Made by a program: the position numbers and the translations under genes
NCBI GenBank assembly: GCA_910588565.1
Contig: CAJUPF010000043.1
Coordinates: 1-28,854, forward strand
Direction: 5' to 3'
DNA from: an uncultured Lachnospiraceae bacterium
GTDB taxonomy: Bacteria; Bacillota; Clostridia; Lachnospirales; Lachnospiraceae
DNA length: 28,854 nucleotides
Notes under the pieces: model-generated
The model's input: only the letters and a program-made list of their open reading frames with translations
Database searches by the model: none
Told to the model about the DNA's origin: nothing
Shown here: positions 8,662 to 16,876 of the stretch, in pieces
How the letters are laid out: each line of letters starts with the position of its first letter
Numbering within the stretch: position 1 is the stretch's first letter

Positions 8662-9399
8662 TTAATCATTCCAGTCGGTTTCCTGCTTTAAGATTTCGCC
8701 TGTTTTGGCATGGATTTCAAAATCATATTCATAGTTCCCTTTTACAAGTTCTATTTCATAGATTGGAACGCCGTCATCAGTGTCAAATTCCGCTTTCACT
8801 ACAGTTGCTCCAGGAACTTTTGCAAGCGCGATTGCTTTGGCCTTTTCCACACCGATATAGCCTTTTCCTGTATTGCCTGTATGGGAATAGGTTTTCAGCT
8901 TCCATTCGTATTCAATCAGGGAACCAGTTCTTGCATGGTATTCCAGCGTATACTGTTTGCTGCCGGATTTCATTTTTACTTTATAAATATCGACGCCATC
9001 ATCGATTTTCCGGGTAAGGCTTAAAATTGTGCCGCTTTTGACTTTCTTTTTGGCCAGTCTTCTGCATTTGCTTTTACTTATCATAGCTTTGCTGCGTTTC
9101 GGGCTGACATACATTTTCTCCCAGGAATAAGCGAGTTTTTTACCATTGGAAGCACGGTAGGTAATGTTGTATTTTTTACTTCCTTTTACCAGCTCGATTT
9201 CATAGACCAGTACGCCATCTTCATAATCCCGGTCAATTTCGATGACTTCGGCATTTGGTACATCTTTTTTTGCCAGTTTGATTGCCTGGCGTTCATTTTT
9301 GATTTTGGCGGCGGATACGCTGTTTGGGCATACCAGAAGGGCTGCGCAGATACAGCATATAACCAGTAAGATTTTTCTTAGTGTTTTGTTTTGTTTCAT
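8662..9399 (-). CDS. Secreted PepSY-repeat protein
   Basis: An exported 245-residue protein with a cleavable signal peptide (basic NKTLRK, a hydrophobic core to about residue 24, then SVSA cleaved near residue 30). The mature part is three PepSY-like repeats at about residues 38-95, 108-165 and 178-243. Each has a helix rich in Ala/Lys followed by strands of the type DDG.x.YEIELVKG and a closing HAKTGEI-like turn. PepSY domains are thought to inhibit proteases or sense envelope conditions. The frame also allows ATG 9405, but AGGAGG at 9409-9414 is only 3 nt from it and 9 nt from ATG 9399, so 9399 is chosen. It is last in the two-component/PepSY operon and ends at the shared terminator. Confidence 0.88.
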   Translation of the reverse strand: MKQNKTLRKILLVICCICAALLVCPNSVSAAKIKNERQAIKLAKKDVPNAEVIEIDRDYEDGVLVYEIELVKGSKKYNITYRASNGKKLAYSWEKMYVSPKRSKAMISKSKCRRLAKKKVKSGTILSLTRKIDDGVDIYKVKMKSGSKQYTLEYHARTGSLIEYEWKLKTYSHTGNTGKGYIGVEKAKAIALAKVPGATVVKAEFDTDDGVPIYEIELVKGNYEYDFEIHAKTGEILKQETDWND

Positions 9400-9450
9400 A
9401 TTCATTTCCCTCCTATTTTTAATTTATCAGGTATTCCATGGAATCGGTGT

Positions 9451-10290
9451 TTAATCGACGGGTTCGGTTTCCCAGCTGCGGAAGGCTCCGCTGTAGGCAT
9501 CGATTTCAAATTCATATTCCATGCCATTGTAGACGATGGTTCCTTCATATTCGGTATGGCCGTCTTCGTAATCTGTTTTAAATTCCCGGATATGTTCTAT
9601 AGATGCTCCCGGAACCTGTGCCAGCGCAAGCTCTTTGGCCTTCTCTTCGGTAATTATGCTGCTGTTGTCTGCAGCTGCTGGCGGGGAAACATCTTCGGCA
9701 TCATAGTCATACTTAAGAACTTCACCGGAATAGGCATCAATATCATAGTCGTATTCGGTATGATCTGCAGTATAGAATTCGATGTCATAGACTTCGAGCC
9801 CGTCTTCAATCTCCAGCCGGCTTTTGGCAAAAGTTACCTGATCTGCGGTGAGGCCTGCATGGGCCAAAGCAATAGATTTTGCCTGTTCGTCAGATATCTT
9901 TTCTGATTGGGATGTGCCTGCGGAATCTGGCGGGGAGGAACCGGAATCCGTAAGTGCGGAACCGGAATCGGACAGCGCAGAATCCGGCTCAGGAGCCTTG
10001 GCCGGCTCAGGCGTCCTGGAATCAATGATAATGCCGGTAAGGGCATCAATATCATACTGATAATTCCCTTCCTCTGATGCAAATTCTACCTGGTAATAGT
10101 CTGTTCCATTACGGCTGTCCAGGTCTGCAGTAAGTGAGCTGACGGTATCTGTTGTCAGCCCGGCGGCATTTATTGCCAGCTGTTTTGCCTGTTCTGCACC
10201 GATATATTCGATTCTGCTTTTGCTGTTTCCGCAGCCGCTGATAAGCAGAGCTGTCAAAGCTGCTACGCATAACATATAGTTTTTTTTCAC
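9451..10290 (-). CDS. PepSY-domain lipoprotein
   Basis: A 279-residue lipoprotein anchored outside the membrane. The signal peptide ends in the lipobox LISGC, with the acylated Cys near residue 20. Three PepSY units follow at about residues 26-92, 134-200 and 213-276, each ending in YDIDA(L/Y)(T/S)G. Between units 1 and 2 is a Pro/Ser/Asp-rich linker with a repeated DSGSALTDSGS pattern. The protein is strongly acidic, unlike its Lys-rich secreted neighbour. The start is GTG at 10290, with AAGGAGG at 10298-10304, 7 nt away. It lies 78 nt downstream of the histidine kinase and 51 nt upstream of the second PepSY gene, so the three are probably co-transcribed. A sensor-modulating or binding role is inferred from family and context. 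Confidence 0.88.
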   Translation of the reverse strand: MKKNYMLCVAALTALLISGCGNSKSRIEYIGAEQAKQLAINAAGLTTDTVSSLTADLDSRNGTDYYQVEFASEEGNYQYDIDALTGIIIDSRTPEPAKAPEPDSALSDSGSALTDSGSSPPDSAGTSQSEKISDEQAKSIALAHAGLTADQVTFAKSRLEIEDGLEVYDIEFYTADHTEYDYDIDAYSGEVLKYDYDAEDVSPPAAADNSSIITEEKAKELALAQVPGASIEHIREFKTDYEDGHTEYEGTIVYNGMEYEFEIDAYSGAFRSWETEPVD

Positions 10291-10368
10291 AGATGCGCCT
10301 CCTTTCTGTTATATGTATTTGTCTGCTCTGTGATTATGGTATGCCATAAATGTGAAATAAACATGAAA

Positions 10369-11715
10369 TTATTTATTTTTTTCAGGCAGATGAAAGGAAA
10401 AAATACTTCCCTTGCCCGGTGTGCTTTCCAGAGTCATATATCCTCCATGGAGCCGCGCAATCTGCTGTACCATTGGCAGGCCAAGCCCTGCGCCGGTTCC
10501 TTTGCTCCGGGAGGGATCTGTCTGATAAAAACGCTGCCAGATTTTATCTTGTTCTTTTTGGGGGATTCCGTCTCCATCATCCTGGACTTTCAAGACAATT
10601 TCTCCATGTTCCCGGACAAGGGACACCCATATATGCCCGTCTGTTCTGCCATGTTTCCATGCATTTTCTATTAGATTCTGAACCAGCTGTGACAAAAGTA
10701 CAGGATTGGCGGGAATGGTGATATGTTCTTCTGCGTTTAGCGTCAGACGGGAAAGATCGCAGGATTGTTCTTTGCACAGGGTTTTCAGCAGCTCTCCGAA
10801 ATTGACAGACTCCAGATTCAGCTCTTCCGTTTCCTGATCCAATCGGGTCAGGCTCAACAGCTGCGAGATAATATCGGACATTTTTGTTGCCTGCCGGTAG
10901 ATCATGGAAATGGTTTCCCGATGTTCCTGCTCAGTTTCATCATATTTTTCCGCATATTCACAGGCGCCTTTTATAATAGAGACAGGCGTGCGCAGTTCAT
11001 GGGAGGCATCGGCCGTAAATTGTTTTTCTGCTTCAAATAACTGTTCCAGGCGTTCCAATAGCGCGTCAAAAGTGGCTGCCAGACGTGAAAATTCATCCCG
11101 GCCAGGGGCAAGGGAAATCCGTCTCGATAAATCTTTTGCTTCATTGATGGATTCTGCCGCATTTGTAATGTACACAAGGGGACGGAAGGATGTTCGGATA
11201 ATCCAGTAGCTGCCGAAAGCTGCAAGGATTACAAATGCAGGAAGCGCTATAACTGCAGAAGCCAGGAGGCTGTGGGCAGCGCCTTTCGTCCGGGAGGCTT
11301 CCAACAGGCCGCGAATCCAGACGCCGTCCTCCCAGCCAATCGGCAGCCAGAAATCAAGTACCAGATATTCTTCTTCATCCATAGAAACTGTCCGGATCAA
11401 TCCGTTTTCAAAGGGTTCTTCCGCAGAATACGATACTGGAATCTGGCCGGCCAGCAGCGCTTTGTTTTTGCTGTAAATTAAGGTTGATATGCCGCTCTGA
11501 TAAAAGCGAAATTCTTCTTCGAGCTCCAGTTTCCCGTCTTCCAGGTTTACATGAGTCAGATTTTCCCGAAGGGCATAGGACAGCTGGGAGGCTGCAGACT
11601 GGGAAACGACCGCGTTACTGATGGACAGAAGAAATGATAAAAGCAGTGCGGCCAGCAGCGCAGTCAGCAGGGTCAGCCAGGCAGTAATTCTGATTTTTAC
11701 AGATAGATTTCTCAT
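10369..11715 (-). CDS. Two-component sensor histidine kinase
   Basis: A 448-residue membrane kinase. A first membrane helix (~9-31) and a second (~148-172) enclose an extracellular sensor domain of roughly 115 residues that I do not recognise. After the membrane come a HAMP linker, the dimerisation box ASHELRTPVS with phospho-His 239, the N box NLIENAWKHG, G1 DDGDGIP, the F box WQRFYQTD and G2 GTGAGLGLPM. All catalytic elements are intact. The start ATG has GGGAG at 11724-11728 at good spacing. It follows its response regulator by 40 nt. Two PepSY proteins downstream suggest a signal from the envelope, as in the Bacillus YkoG-YkoH-YkoI arrangement (regulator, kinase, PepSY). That analogy is inference. 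Confidence 0.93.
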   Translation of the reverse strand: MRNLSVKIRITAWLTLLTALLAALLLSFLLSISNAVVSQSAASQLSYALRENLTHVNLEDGKLELEEEFRFYQSGISTLIYSKNKALLAGQIPVSYSAEEPFENGLIRTVSMDEEEYLVLDFWLPIGWEDGVWIRGLLEASRTKGAAHSLLASAVIALPAFVILAAFGSYWIIRTSFRPLVYITNAAESINEAKDLSRRISLAPGRDEFSRLAATFDALLERLEQLFEAEKQFTADASHELRTPVSIIKGACEYAEKYDETEQEHRETISMIYRQATKMSDIISQLLSLTRLDQETEELNLESVNFGELLKTLCKEQSCDLSRLTLNAEEHITIPANPVLLSQLVQNLIENAWKHGRTDGHIWVSLVREHGEIVLKVQDDGDGIPQKEQDKIWQRFYQTDPSRSKGTGAGLGLPMVQQIARLHGGYMTLESTPGKGSIFSFHLPEKNK

Positions 11716-11755
11716 AAGTTATTCTCCCGATTCTTTATTCCCTCAATAGAGCACA

Positions 11756-12433
11756 TTAGGTTTCCTTTAGGCGCAGCGCCCATCCGACACCCCGTATCGT
11801 ATGCAGCAGTTTTATTGAATGCCCGCTGTCAATTTTTTTTCGCAGATGGCTGATATAGACATCGATATTGTTGGAATTGCCGGAATATTCGTAATTCCAG
11901 ATCTGGTTTTCCAGTTGTTCTCTTGACAATACCATTCCCTGGTTGCGGATCATGTATTCTAGTATGGTAAATTCTTTGGGCAGAAGGGAGATTTCTTCCC
12001 CGCCGCGGAAGGCAGTTCGCTGTCTGATATCCACTGTCAGATCCGCAAGCGTAAATAAATTGCTGCGGCTTCCGGCCTGTTTACGGGTCATAGCCCGGAT
12101 TCTGGCCAGTAATTCATCAAAAGAAAATGGCTTTACCAGATAATCATCTGCGCCAAGATCCAGGCCTTTGACGCGATCAGAAATGGCGTCTTTGGCGGTG
12201 AGCAGCATAACCGGGATGTCTGTTTTCTGCTCCCGCAGCTTTTTCAGCACACCGTATCCGTCCAGTTTTGGCAGCATAACATCAAGAAGGATGGCATCAT
12301 ATTCCGCGCCTCTTAGATAATCAAAGACCGCTTCACCGTCAAAACAGCCGTCTGCGCTGTAACCGGCTTTTGTTAACGTTTTTACAATCAGACGGTTCAT
12401 ATCCACGGCATCTTCTACGACTAAAATTCTCAT
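11756..12433 (-). CDS. OmpR-family response regulator
   Basis: A 225-residue transcription factor. The receiver domain (residues ~1-118) has the acidic pocket VVEDAVD, phospho-acceptor Asp51 in LLDVMLPK, the switch Thr in LLTAKD, and Lys in DYLVKPFSFDELLARIRA. The winged-helix DNA-binding domain (~128-223) ends in SNNIDVYISHLRKKI and the wing IRGVGWALR. The frame extends to a GTG at 12442, but that codon overlaps the Shine-Dalgarno AGGAG (12442-12446). ATG 12433 sits 8 nt from it and is the start. It is the first gene of the minus-strand operon, read from a consensus promoter 105 nt upstream with a palindromic leader. Confidence 0.94.
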   Translation of the reverse strand: MRILVVEDAVDMNRLIVKTLTKAGYSADGCFDGEAVFDYLRGAEYDAILLDVMLPKLDGYGVLKKLREQKTDIPVMLLTAKDAISDRVKGLDLGADDYLVKPFSFDELLARIRAMTRKQAGSRSNLFTLADLTVDIRQRTAFRGGEEISLLPKEFTILEYMIRNQGMVLSREQLENQIWNYEYSGNSNNIDVYISHLRKKIDSGHSIKLLHTIRGVGWALRLKET

Positions 12434-12459
12434 ATTGATCACTCCTATACTGTTTTTAG

Positions 12460-12528
12460 ACCCAATGTCAGCCGCTCAGCCAATCCCCGCTATTTTGCAG
12501 TAAATATCTTAAGCTGCTGGCATTGGGT
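12460..12528 (-). promoter_or_regulatory. Inverted repeat in the response-regulator leader
   Basis: Arms 12460-12472 (ACCCAATGTCAGC) and 12516-12528 (GCTGGCATTGGGT) pair at 12 of 13 positions across a 43-nt spacer. Both lie between the minus-strand -10 box and the response-regulator start, so they are in the transcribed leader. It could be an operator bound at two half-sites (autoregulation) or an RNA stem. The sequence alone cannot decide. Confidence 0.5.
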
Positions 12529-12544
12529 ATAAAATGTAACCAAT

Positions 12545-12573
12545 ATTTTAATTATCGGATATCAGAATGTCAA
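12545..12573 (-). promoter_or_regulatory. Sigma-A type promoter for the two-component/PepSY operon
   Basis: Read on the minus strand: -35 TTGACA (12568-12573), a 17-nt spacer, and -10 TAAAAT (12545-12550). This near-consensus promoter would start transcription about 105 nt before the response-regulator ATG. Confidence 0.75.
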
Positions 12574-12580
12574 TATTTGA

Positions 12581-12609
12581 TTGAATGTGGAAATATGTTA
12601 CGTTATAAT
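12581..12609 (+). promoter_or_regulatory. Sigma-A type promoter for the aldo/keto reductase
   Basis: -35 TTGAAT (12581-12586), a 17-nt spacer, and -10 TATAAT (12604-12609), about 30 nt before the reductase ATG. It is back to back with the minus-strand promoter, with only 7 bp between the two -35 boxes. Confidence 0.8.
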
Positions 12610-12638
12610 AGAGAAAAAAGATAAAAGGAGGATTTGGT

Positions 12639-13769
12639 ATGATTTATCGGGATTTTCAGGATTTACAATTATCTGCACTTGGACTGGGTGCGATGCGCCT
12701 GCCGGTAGTAAATGGGGATGACGCGCAGATTGACGCTGCAGCTGCAGAGGAAATGGTTTCTTATGCAATGGAGCATGGAATTAATTATTATGATACGGCA
12801 TGGGGGTATCATAGCGGCAATTCGGAAACGGTGATAGGAAAGGCGCTTGGCAGATATCCCCGTGACAGCTATTATCTTGCGACCAAGTTCCCTGGATATG
12901 ATCTTTCCAATATGCCCAAGGTACAGGAAATCTTTGAAACACAGCTGGAAAAATGCGGTGTGGACTTTTTTGATTTTTATCTGTTCCACAATGTCTGTGA
13001 AATGAATATTGACGCATATCTGGATGAATCTTATGGGATTTATGCATATTTGATGGAACAAAAGAAAAACGGACGGATCAAGCATCTGGGATTTTCCGCA
13101 CACGGAAGCTGCAAAGTGATGAAGCGTTTTCTGGAAGCCTATGGCAAGGATATGGAATTTTGCCAGATTCAGCTGAATTATATTGACTGGACGTTCCAGG
13201 ATGCAAAGGCGAAGGCAGAGCTTTTAGATTCGTATCATATCCCCGTCTGGGTCATGGAGCCGCTTCGGGGCGGTCGTCTGGCAGAACTGTCTGAAAAGGA
13301 TACGGAAAAACTAAAAGCTCTGCGGCCGGATGAGAAAACGGCGGCATGGGCATTCCGCTTTTTACAGGCACTTCCTGGTGTGACAATGGTTCTTTCGGGA
13401 ATGTCGGATCTGGAACAGTTAAAAGAGAATATTCAGACATTTGAAGAGGATAAACCATTAGCTCCGGAAGAAATGGACACGCTGCTTTCAATTGCAGATG
13501 GAATGCTGAACAGAACGCTGCCCTGTACCTCCTGCCGTTATTGTGTCAGCCATTGTCCGAAAGGGCTTGATATTCCTTACCTTCTGGGGCTTTATAATGA
13601 ACATGCTTTTACAGGCGGCGGTTTTATTGCGCCAATGGCATTGATGGCGGTTCCGGAGGAAAAGAAGCCTTCTGCCTGCATTGGCTGCCGGAGCTGTGAG
13701 AGAGTCTGTCCGCAGCAGATTAAAATTTCTGAGGCGATGGCAGATTTTACGGCAAGAATGAAGGGGTGA
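12639..13769 (+). CDS. Aldo/keto reductase with C-terminal 2[4Fe-4S] ferredoxin domain
   Basis: A 376-residue oxidoreductase. An NAD(P)-type aldo/keto reductase barrel (residues ~1-280) has YYDTAWGYHSGNSE with the catalytic Asp/Tyr, the catalytic Lys in ATKFPG, and His in YLFHNV. The tail carries two cluster motifs: Cys 296, 299, 302 and 306 in CTSCRYCVSHCP, and Cys 347, 350, 353 and 357 in CIGCRSCERVCP. This architecture is common in anaerobic Clostridia, and its electron partners and substrate are usually unknown. The start has AAAGGAGG at 12624-12631 with 7-nt spacing. It is transcribed divergently from the two-component operon. Confidence 0.93.
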   Translation: MIYRDFQDLQLSALGLGAMRLPVVNGDDAQIDAAAAEEMVSYAMEHGINYYDTAWGYHSGNSETVIGKALGRYPRDSYYLATKFPGYDLSNMPKVQEIFETQLEKCGVDFFDFYLFHNVCEMNIDAYLDESYGIYAYLMEQKKNGRIKHLGFSAHGSCKVMKRFLEAYGKDMEFCQIQLNYIDWTFQDAKAKAELLDSYHIPVWVMEPLRGGRLAELSEKDTEKLKALRPDEKTAAWAFRFLQALPGVTMVLSGMSDLEQLKENIQTFEEDKPLAPEEMDTLLSIADGMLNRTLPCTSCRYCVSHCPKGLDIPYLLGLYNEHAFTGGGFIAPMALMAVPEEKKPSACIGCRSCERVCPQQIKISEAMADFTARMKG

Positions 13770-13911
13770 TATTGCATGTACCTATCAGAGTTACAATTTA
13801 CATAATAGCTAAGATACCGGAATGGAATTTTGCCGCTTCGCGGCTGCGGCTGGCGCAATACTCACGGCAGATTTCATCGGCCATGAGAATAATAACGGAG
13901 GAACAGATACG

Positions 13912-14397
13912 ATGGATGTGGTTATAGAAGAGTATCAGGAAGCAGACTTAAGAGAGATCATGGAAGTCTGGAATGAGGTGGTAGCAGAGAGTAACGCTTT
14001 TCCACAGGATAAAGCGCTTACAGAAGAGGAAGCCAGAGCTTTTTTTGGAAAACAGGATGTTGCCGCTGTTGCAAAATGGGATGGAAAGGTAGCCGGACTA
14101 TATATTCTTCATCCGAATAATGTGGGAAGATGCGGTCATCAGGCGAATGCAAGCTATGCCGTCAGTAAGAAATTGAGAGGGCGGAACGTGGGGGAACAGC
14201 TGGTTTCCCATTCTTTGGAAAAAGCGAAGGAACTGAACTATAAGCTATTGATATTTAATGCTGTAGTGAAGGGAAACGACAGTGCGGTTCACCTTTATCA
14301 GAAACTGGGATTTCAGAAAATTGGGGAAGTTCCGGGAGGATTTCTGGATGGGGCGGGAGAGTATCGGGATACTATTCTTTTTTACCATAAATTGTAA
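13912..14397 (+). CDS. GNAT-family N-acetyltransferase
   Basis: A 161-residue acetyl-CoA-dependent acetyltransferase, substrate unknown. The acetyl-CoA pyrophosphate loop is seen as SKKLRGRNVGEQLVSHSL (R-x-x-x-x-G type motif A). Later come LIFNAVVKGNDSAVHLYQKLGF, the usual Asn/Ser and YxxLGF end of the fold, and a GEYRDTILFYHKL terminus. The frame runs up to 13822, but that stretch (Ala-rich, no ribosome binding site) does not resemble the family. ATG 13912 has GGAGG at 13897-13901. It lies 142 nt after the reductase with no clear terminator between, so they may be co-transcribed. Confidence 0.88.
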   Translation: MDVVIEEYQEADLREIMEVWNEVVAESNAFPQDKALTEEEARAFFGKQDVAAVAKWDGKVAGLYILHPNNVGRCGHQANASYAVSKKLRGRNVGEQLVSHSLEKAKELNYKLLIFNAVVKGNDSAVHLYQKLGFQKIGEVPGGFLDGAGEYRDTILFYHKL

Positions 14398-14432
14398 TGT
14401 CTGTAGGAAAATGTATAAAATCGGAACGATAA

Positions 14433-14520
14433 AAACACTCAGAACAGAGAGCTGCCGTAACAGTTCAGTACAGTGAAGGCGAAAGGCTGAACTGTTACGA
14501 TCTGCCTGTTCTGGGTGTTT
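14433..14520. repeat. 88-nt two-tier palindrome
   Basis: Outer arms 14433-14447 and 14506-14520 (AAACACTCAGAACAG with CTGTTCTGGGTGTTT, one G-U pair) enclose inner perfect arms 14456-14468 and 14487-14499 (CGTAACAGTTCAG with CTGAACTGTTACG), around an 18-nt loop. A small internal loop separates the tiers. A-rich upstream and TGTTTGTT downstream make it usable as a terminator after the acetyltransferase, but it is longer and more elaborate than a normal one. It might be a mobile palindromic repeat or a structured RNA. Confidence 0.75.
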
Positions 14521-14594
14521 GTTAGTACAAAGTAACAGAAAATTGGAATTTCTGCTTCCAACGGAAAGTGGATATCATTTAGGAGAAAAGGGAA

Positions 14595-16637
14595 ATGTCA
14601 AAAATACAATCCGTCGAACCTAACATTGCTGATTTGGCAAACGGATGGCTTAAATCATATCAGTTAGATTACAAATTAGAACAGGAATCAATAAGTACAG
14701 AAATAGATCAGGCGCTGAATGATTATTATTCAAAAAACGGTGGTACGGGTGGAAACAGACCCGATGCCAAACTCTTACTGAAAGATAAAAATTCAATTAA
14801 CTATCCTATTCTTATTGAATATAAGGGCTATAAGGATAAACTTATAAAACTTGACAACGAAGGCAAGGTTGCAAACAAAACGGCAAAGAATCAGCCTGAC
14901 TTCAAAAACATAAACTCCTATGCGGTAAACGGTGCAGTTCACTATGCAAATGCGCTTTTACATTATACAAGTTATACAGATATCATCGCTATCGGTATGA
15001 CTGGTTTTAAAAATGATGCTGGCAAGTTAGAATTTGAAATTGGCGTGTATTATGTATCGAAAAGCAATTTCGGTATTGGACAAAAAGTTGACGACTACAC
15101 CGATTTCTCTTTTCTTAAAAAAGGAAATTTTGATGAATTTATCGAAAAAGTTAAAAATCTGCAATTAACACAGGAAGAAATTGAAAAATTAAAAGAAAAG
15201 CGTGAACAAGAAATCAATGCAAGTCTTGTTAAATTAAATAATGACATTTATCAGAATGAAAAAGGGCTCGGAGAAAGCGATCGTGTTTATCTTGTCGCCG
15301 CCTCTATTATTGCAACGCTCGGCGTACCCGGAACGGTTGCGGCTCTTGAAAAATCTGAGCTTAAATCATCAACGGAAAATGGAAACCGTGACGGCGATAT
15401 TATCTTGCGAAAAATAATAGCGTTTTTAAATGAGAAAAATTTGCCGCAGGAAAAGCGTGATATGATTGTCAGGACGCTCCAAAACACACTGACTACGGAT
15501 AATATTAATAAAGTAGAAAACGGTGAAAGCCAGCTGAAACGTGTATTTACAAAAATAGTTGATGATTTGGGCATATATTATAAAATCGGATTGACAACAG
15601 ATTTTACAGGCAAACTTTTTAACGAAATGTACAGTTGGCTTGGGTTTTCGCAGGACAAACTCAACGATGTTGTTTTAACTCCATCCTATGTGGCAACTTT
15701 ACTTGTAAAACTTGCAAGAGTGAACAAAAATTCTTATGTTTGGGACTTTGCGACAGGTTCAGCCGGTTTGCTTGTTGCGGCAATGAACGAAATGCTGATT
15801 GACGCTAAAAATACGATCAAGTCCCCTGATGAACTGGCATTAAAATCAGCGGAAATCAGAGCGAATCAACTGCTTGGCCTTGAAATTATATCAAGCGTTT
15901 ATATGCTTGCTATTCTGAATATGATTTTAATGGGTGATGGCAGTTCTAATATTTTGAATAAGGATTCACTGAAAGATTTTAACGGAAATTATGGTTTTGG
16001 CAAAACAAATGAAAAGTTCCCAGCAGATGCATTCGTACTGAATCCGCCTTATTCTGCGCAGGGAAACGGTATGATATTTGTTGAAAAAGCGCTTTCCATG
16101 ATGAATAAGGGCTATGCCGCAATTATCATTCAAAATTCAGCGGGCAGCGGCAAGGCGATAGAATACAACAAAAAAATATTAAAGCACAGCACGCTTTTGG
16201 CAAGTATCAAAATGCCTATCGACTTGTTTATCGGCAAATCAAGCGTCCAGACAAATATTTATGTGTTCCGTGTGGGAGAAGGGCACCAAAAAGACGACGT
16301 TGTAAAATTTATTGATTTTTCAAACGACGGATATACAAGGAGTAATCGAAAAAAGGCAAGCAAAAATCTAAAAGATACCGACAAAGCAAAAGAACGCTAT
16401 CAGGAAATTGTCGATCATGTGCGTTTTGGCAAATTAAAATTAAATATTTTTACTGAAAAAGAATATTACGAGGGAACGATTGATCCTGAAAACGGCGCAG
16501 ATTGGAATCAGCGTGCGCCTATCGATACCAAGCCAACCCTCAATGACTTCAAGAAAACTGTCAGTGATTATCTTGCTTGGGAAGTATCTAATCTGATTAA
16601 AAATCAGAACATGGGGGATGACTGCTTGGGAAAATAG
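14595..16637 (+). CDS. BcgI-like nuclease/N6-adenine methylase subunit (type IIB restriction-modification)
   Basis: A 680-residue fusion. The amino end has a PD-(D/E)XK nuclease core: RPDAKLLL (Asp57), then ILIEYKGYKDK (Glu75-x-Lys77). A charged helix (~195-225) leads to an HsdM-type methylase with motif I VWDFATGSAGLL (Asp384) and catalytic NPPY (483-486). Type I HsdM lacks a nuclease. This order and length match the A subunit of BcgI-type enzymes, which cut on both sides of their site and need a separate specificity subunit. ATG 14595 follows AGGAG at 14581. The DNA is visibly more A/T-rich than the neighbours, which suggests horizontal acquisition. The motifs look intact, but the following specificity gene is truncated, so in-cell activity is doubtful. 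The subtype call is an inference from architecture. Confidence 0.85.
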   Translation: MSKIQSVEPNIADLANGWLKSYQLDYKLEQESISTEIDQALNDYYSKNGGTGGNRPDAKLLLKDKNSINYPILIEYKGYKDKLIKLDNEGKVANKTAKNQPDFKNINSYAVNGAVHYANALLHYTSYTDIIAIGMTGFKNDAGKLEFEIGVYYVSKSNFGIGQKVDDYTDFSFLKKGNFDEFIEKVKNLQLTQEEIEKLKEKREQEINASLVKLNNDIYQNEKGLGESDRVYLVAASIIATLGVPGTVAALEKSELKSSTENGNRDGDIILRKIIAFLNEKNLPQEKRDMIVRTLQNTLTTDNINKVENGESQLKRVFTKIVDDLGIYYKIGLTTDFTGKLFNEMYSWLGFSQDKLNDVVLTPSYVATLLVKLARVNKNSYVWDFATGSAGLLVAAMNEMLIDAKNTIKSPDELALKSAEIRANQLLGLEIISSVYMLAILNMILMGDGSSNILNKDSLKDFNGNYGFGKTNEKFPADAFVLNPPYSAQGNGMIFVEKALSMMNKGYAAIIIQNSAGSGKAIEYNKKILKHSTLLASIKMPIDLFIGKSSVQTNIYVFRVGEGHQKDDVVKFIDFSNDGYTRSNRKKASKNLKDTDKAKERYQEIVDHVRFGKLKLNIFTEKEYYEGTIDPENGADWNQRAPIDTKPTLNDFKKTVSDYLAWEVSNLIKNQNMGDDCLGK

Positions 16638-16876
16638 ATGCCTCACTTAATGAAAAACTGAAACATGTTAAGTGGGGCGAATATCGGCTTGGGGATTTAT
16701 TTTTTGTACAAACATATAAAAAAAGATTTGATGCGAATAAAGTAACTGTTTTTGAAAAAGGAAAATATCCATATATCGTAAGAATGAGTGGCGATAATGG
16801 CCAAAAGGGATTTATCAATGAAAGCTTTACTGCCAACAAAATTAATGCTACAAAAAAAGTTATAGCAAAAGATTAA
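16622..16876 (+). pseudogene. Restriction specificity subunit, 5' fragment
   Basis: An 84-codon frame right after and partly overlapping the methylase end, in a different frame. It reads VKWGEYRLGDLFF, RFDANKV and YPYIVRMSGDNGQKGFIN, typical of the beginning of the first target-recognition domain of HsdS/BcgI-B type subunits. A full subunit has roughly 340-450 residues, so about four fifths is missing. No ATG exists in the frame before the homology. CTG 16622 is the first possible codon after the in-frame TGA, and translation start is unclear. The stop falls at the base of a terminator hairpin, as if a deletion joined the gene directly to it. Non-functional as a complete reader. Confidence 0.75.

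Noticed and set aside
9242..9906. Plus-strand hydrophobic frames opposite the PepSY genes
   Set aside because: They are shadows of the minus-strand PepSY repeats, which have signal peptides and ribosome binding sites.
13822..13911. Amino-terminal extension of the acetyltransferase
   Set aside because: Ala-rich, no ribosome binding site, and includes a small GC hairpin. ATG 13912 with GGAGG is a better start.
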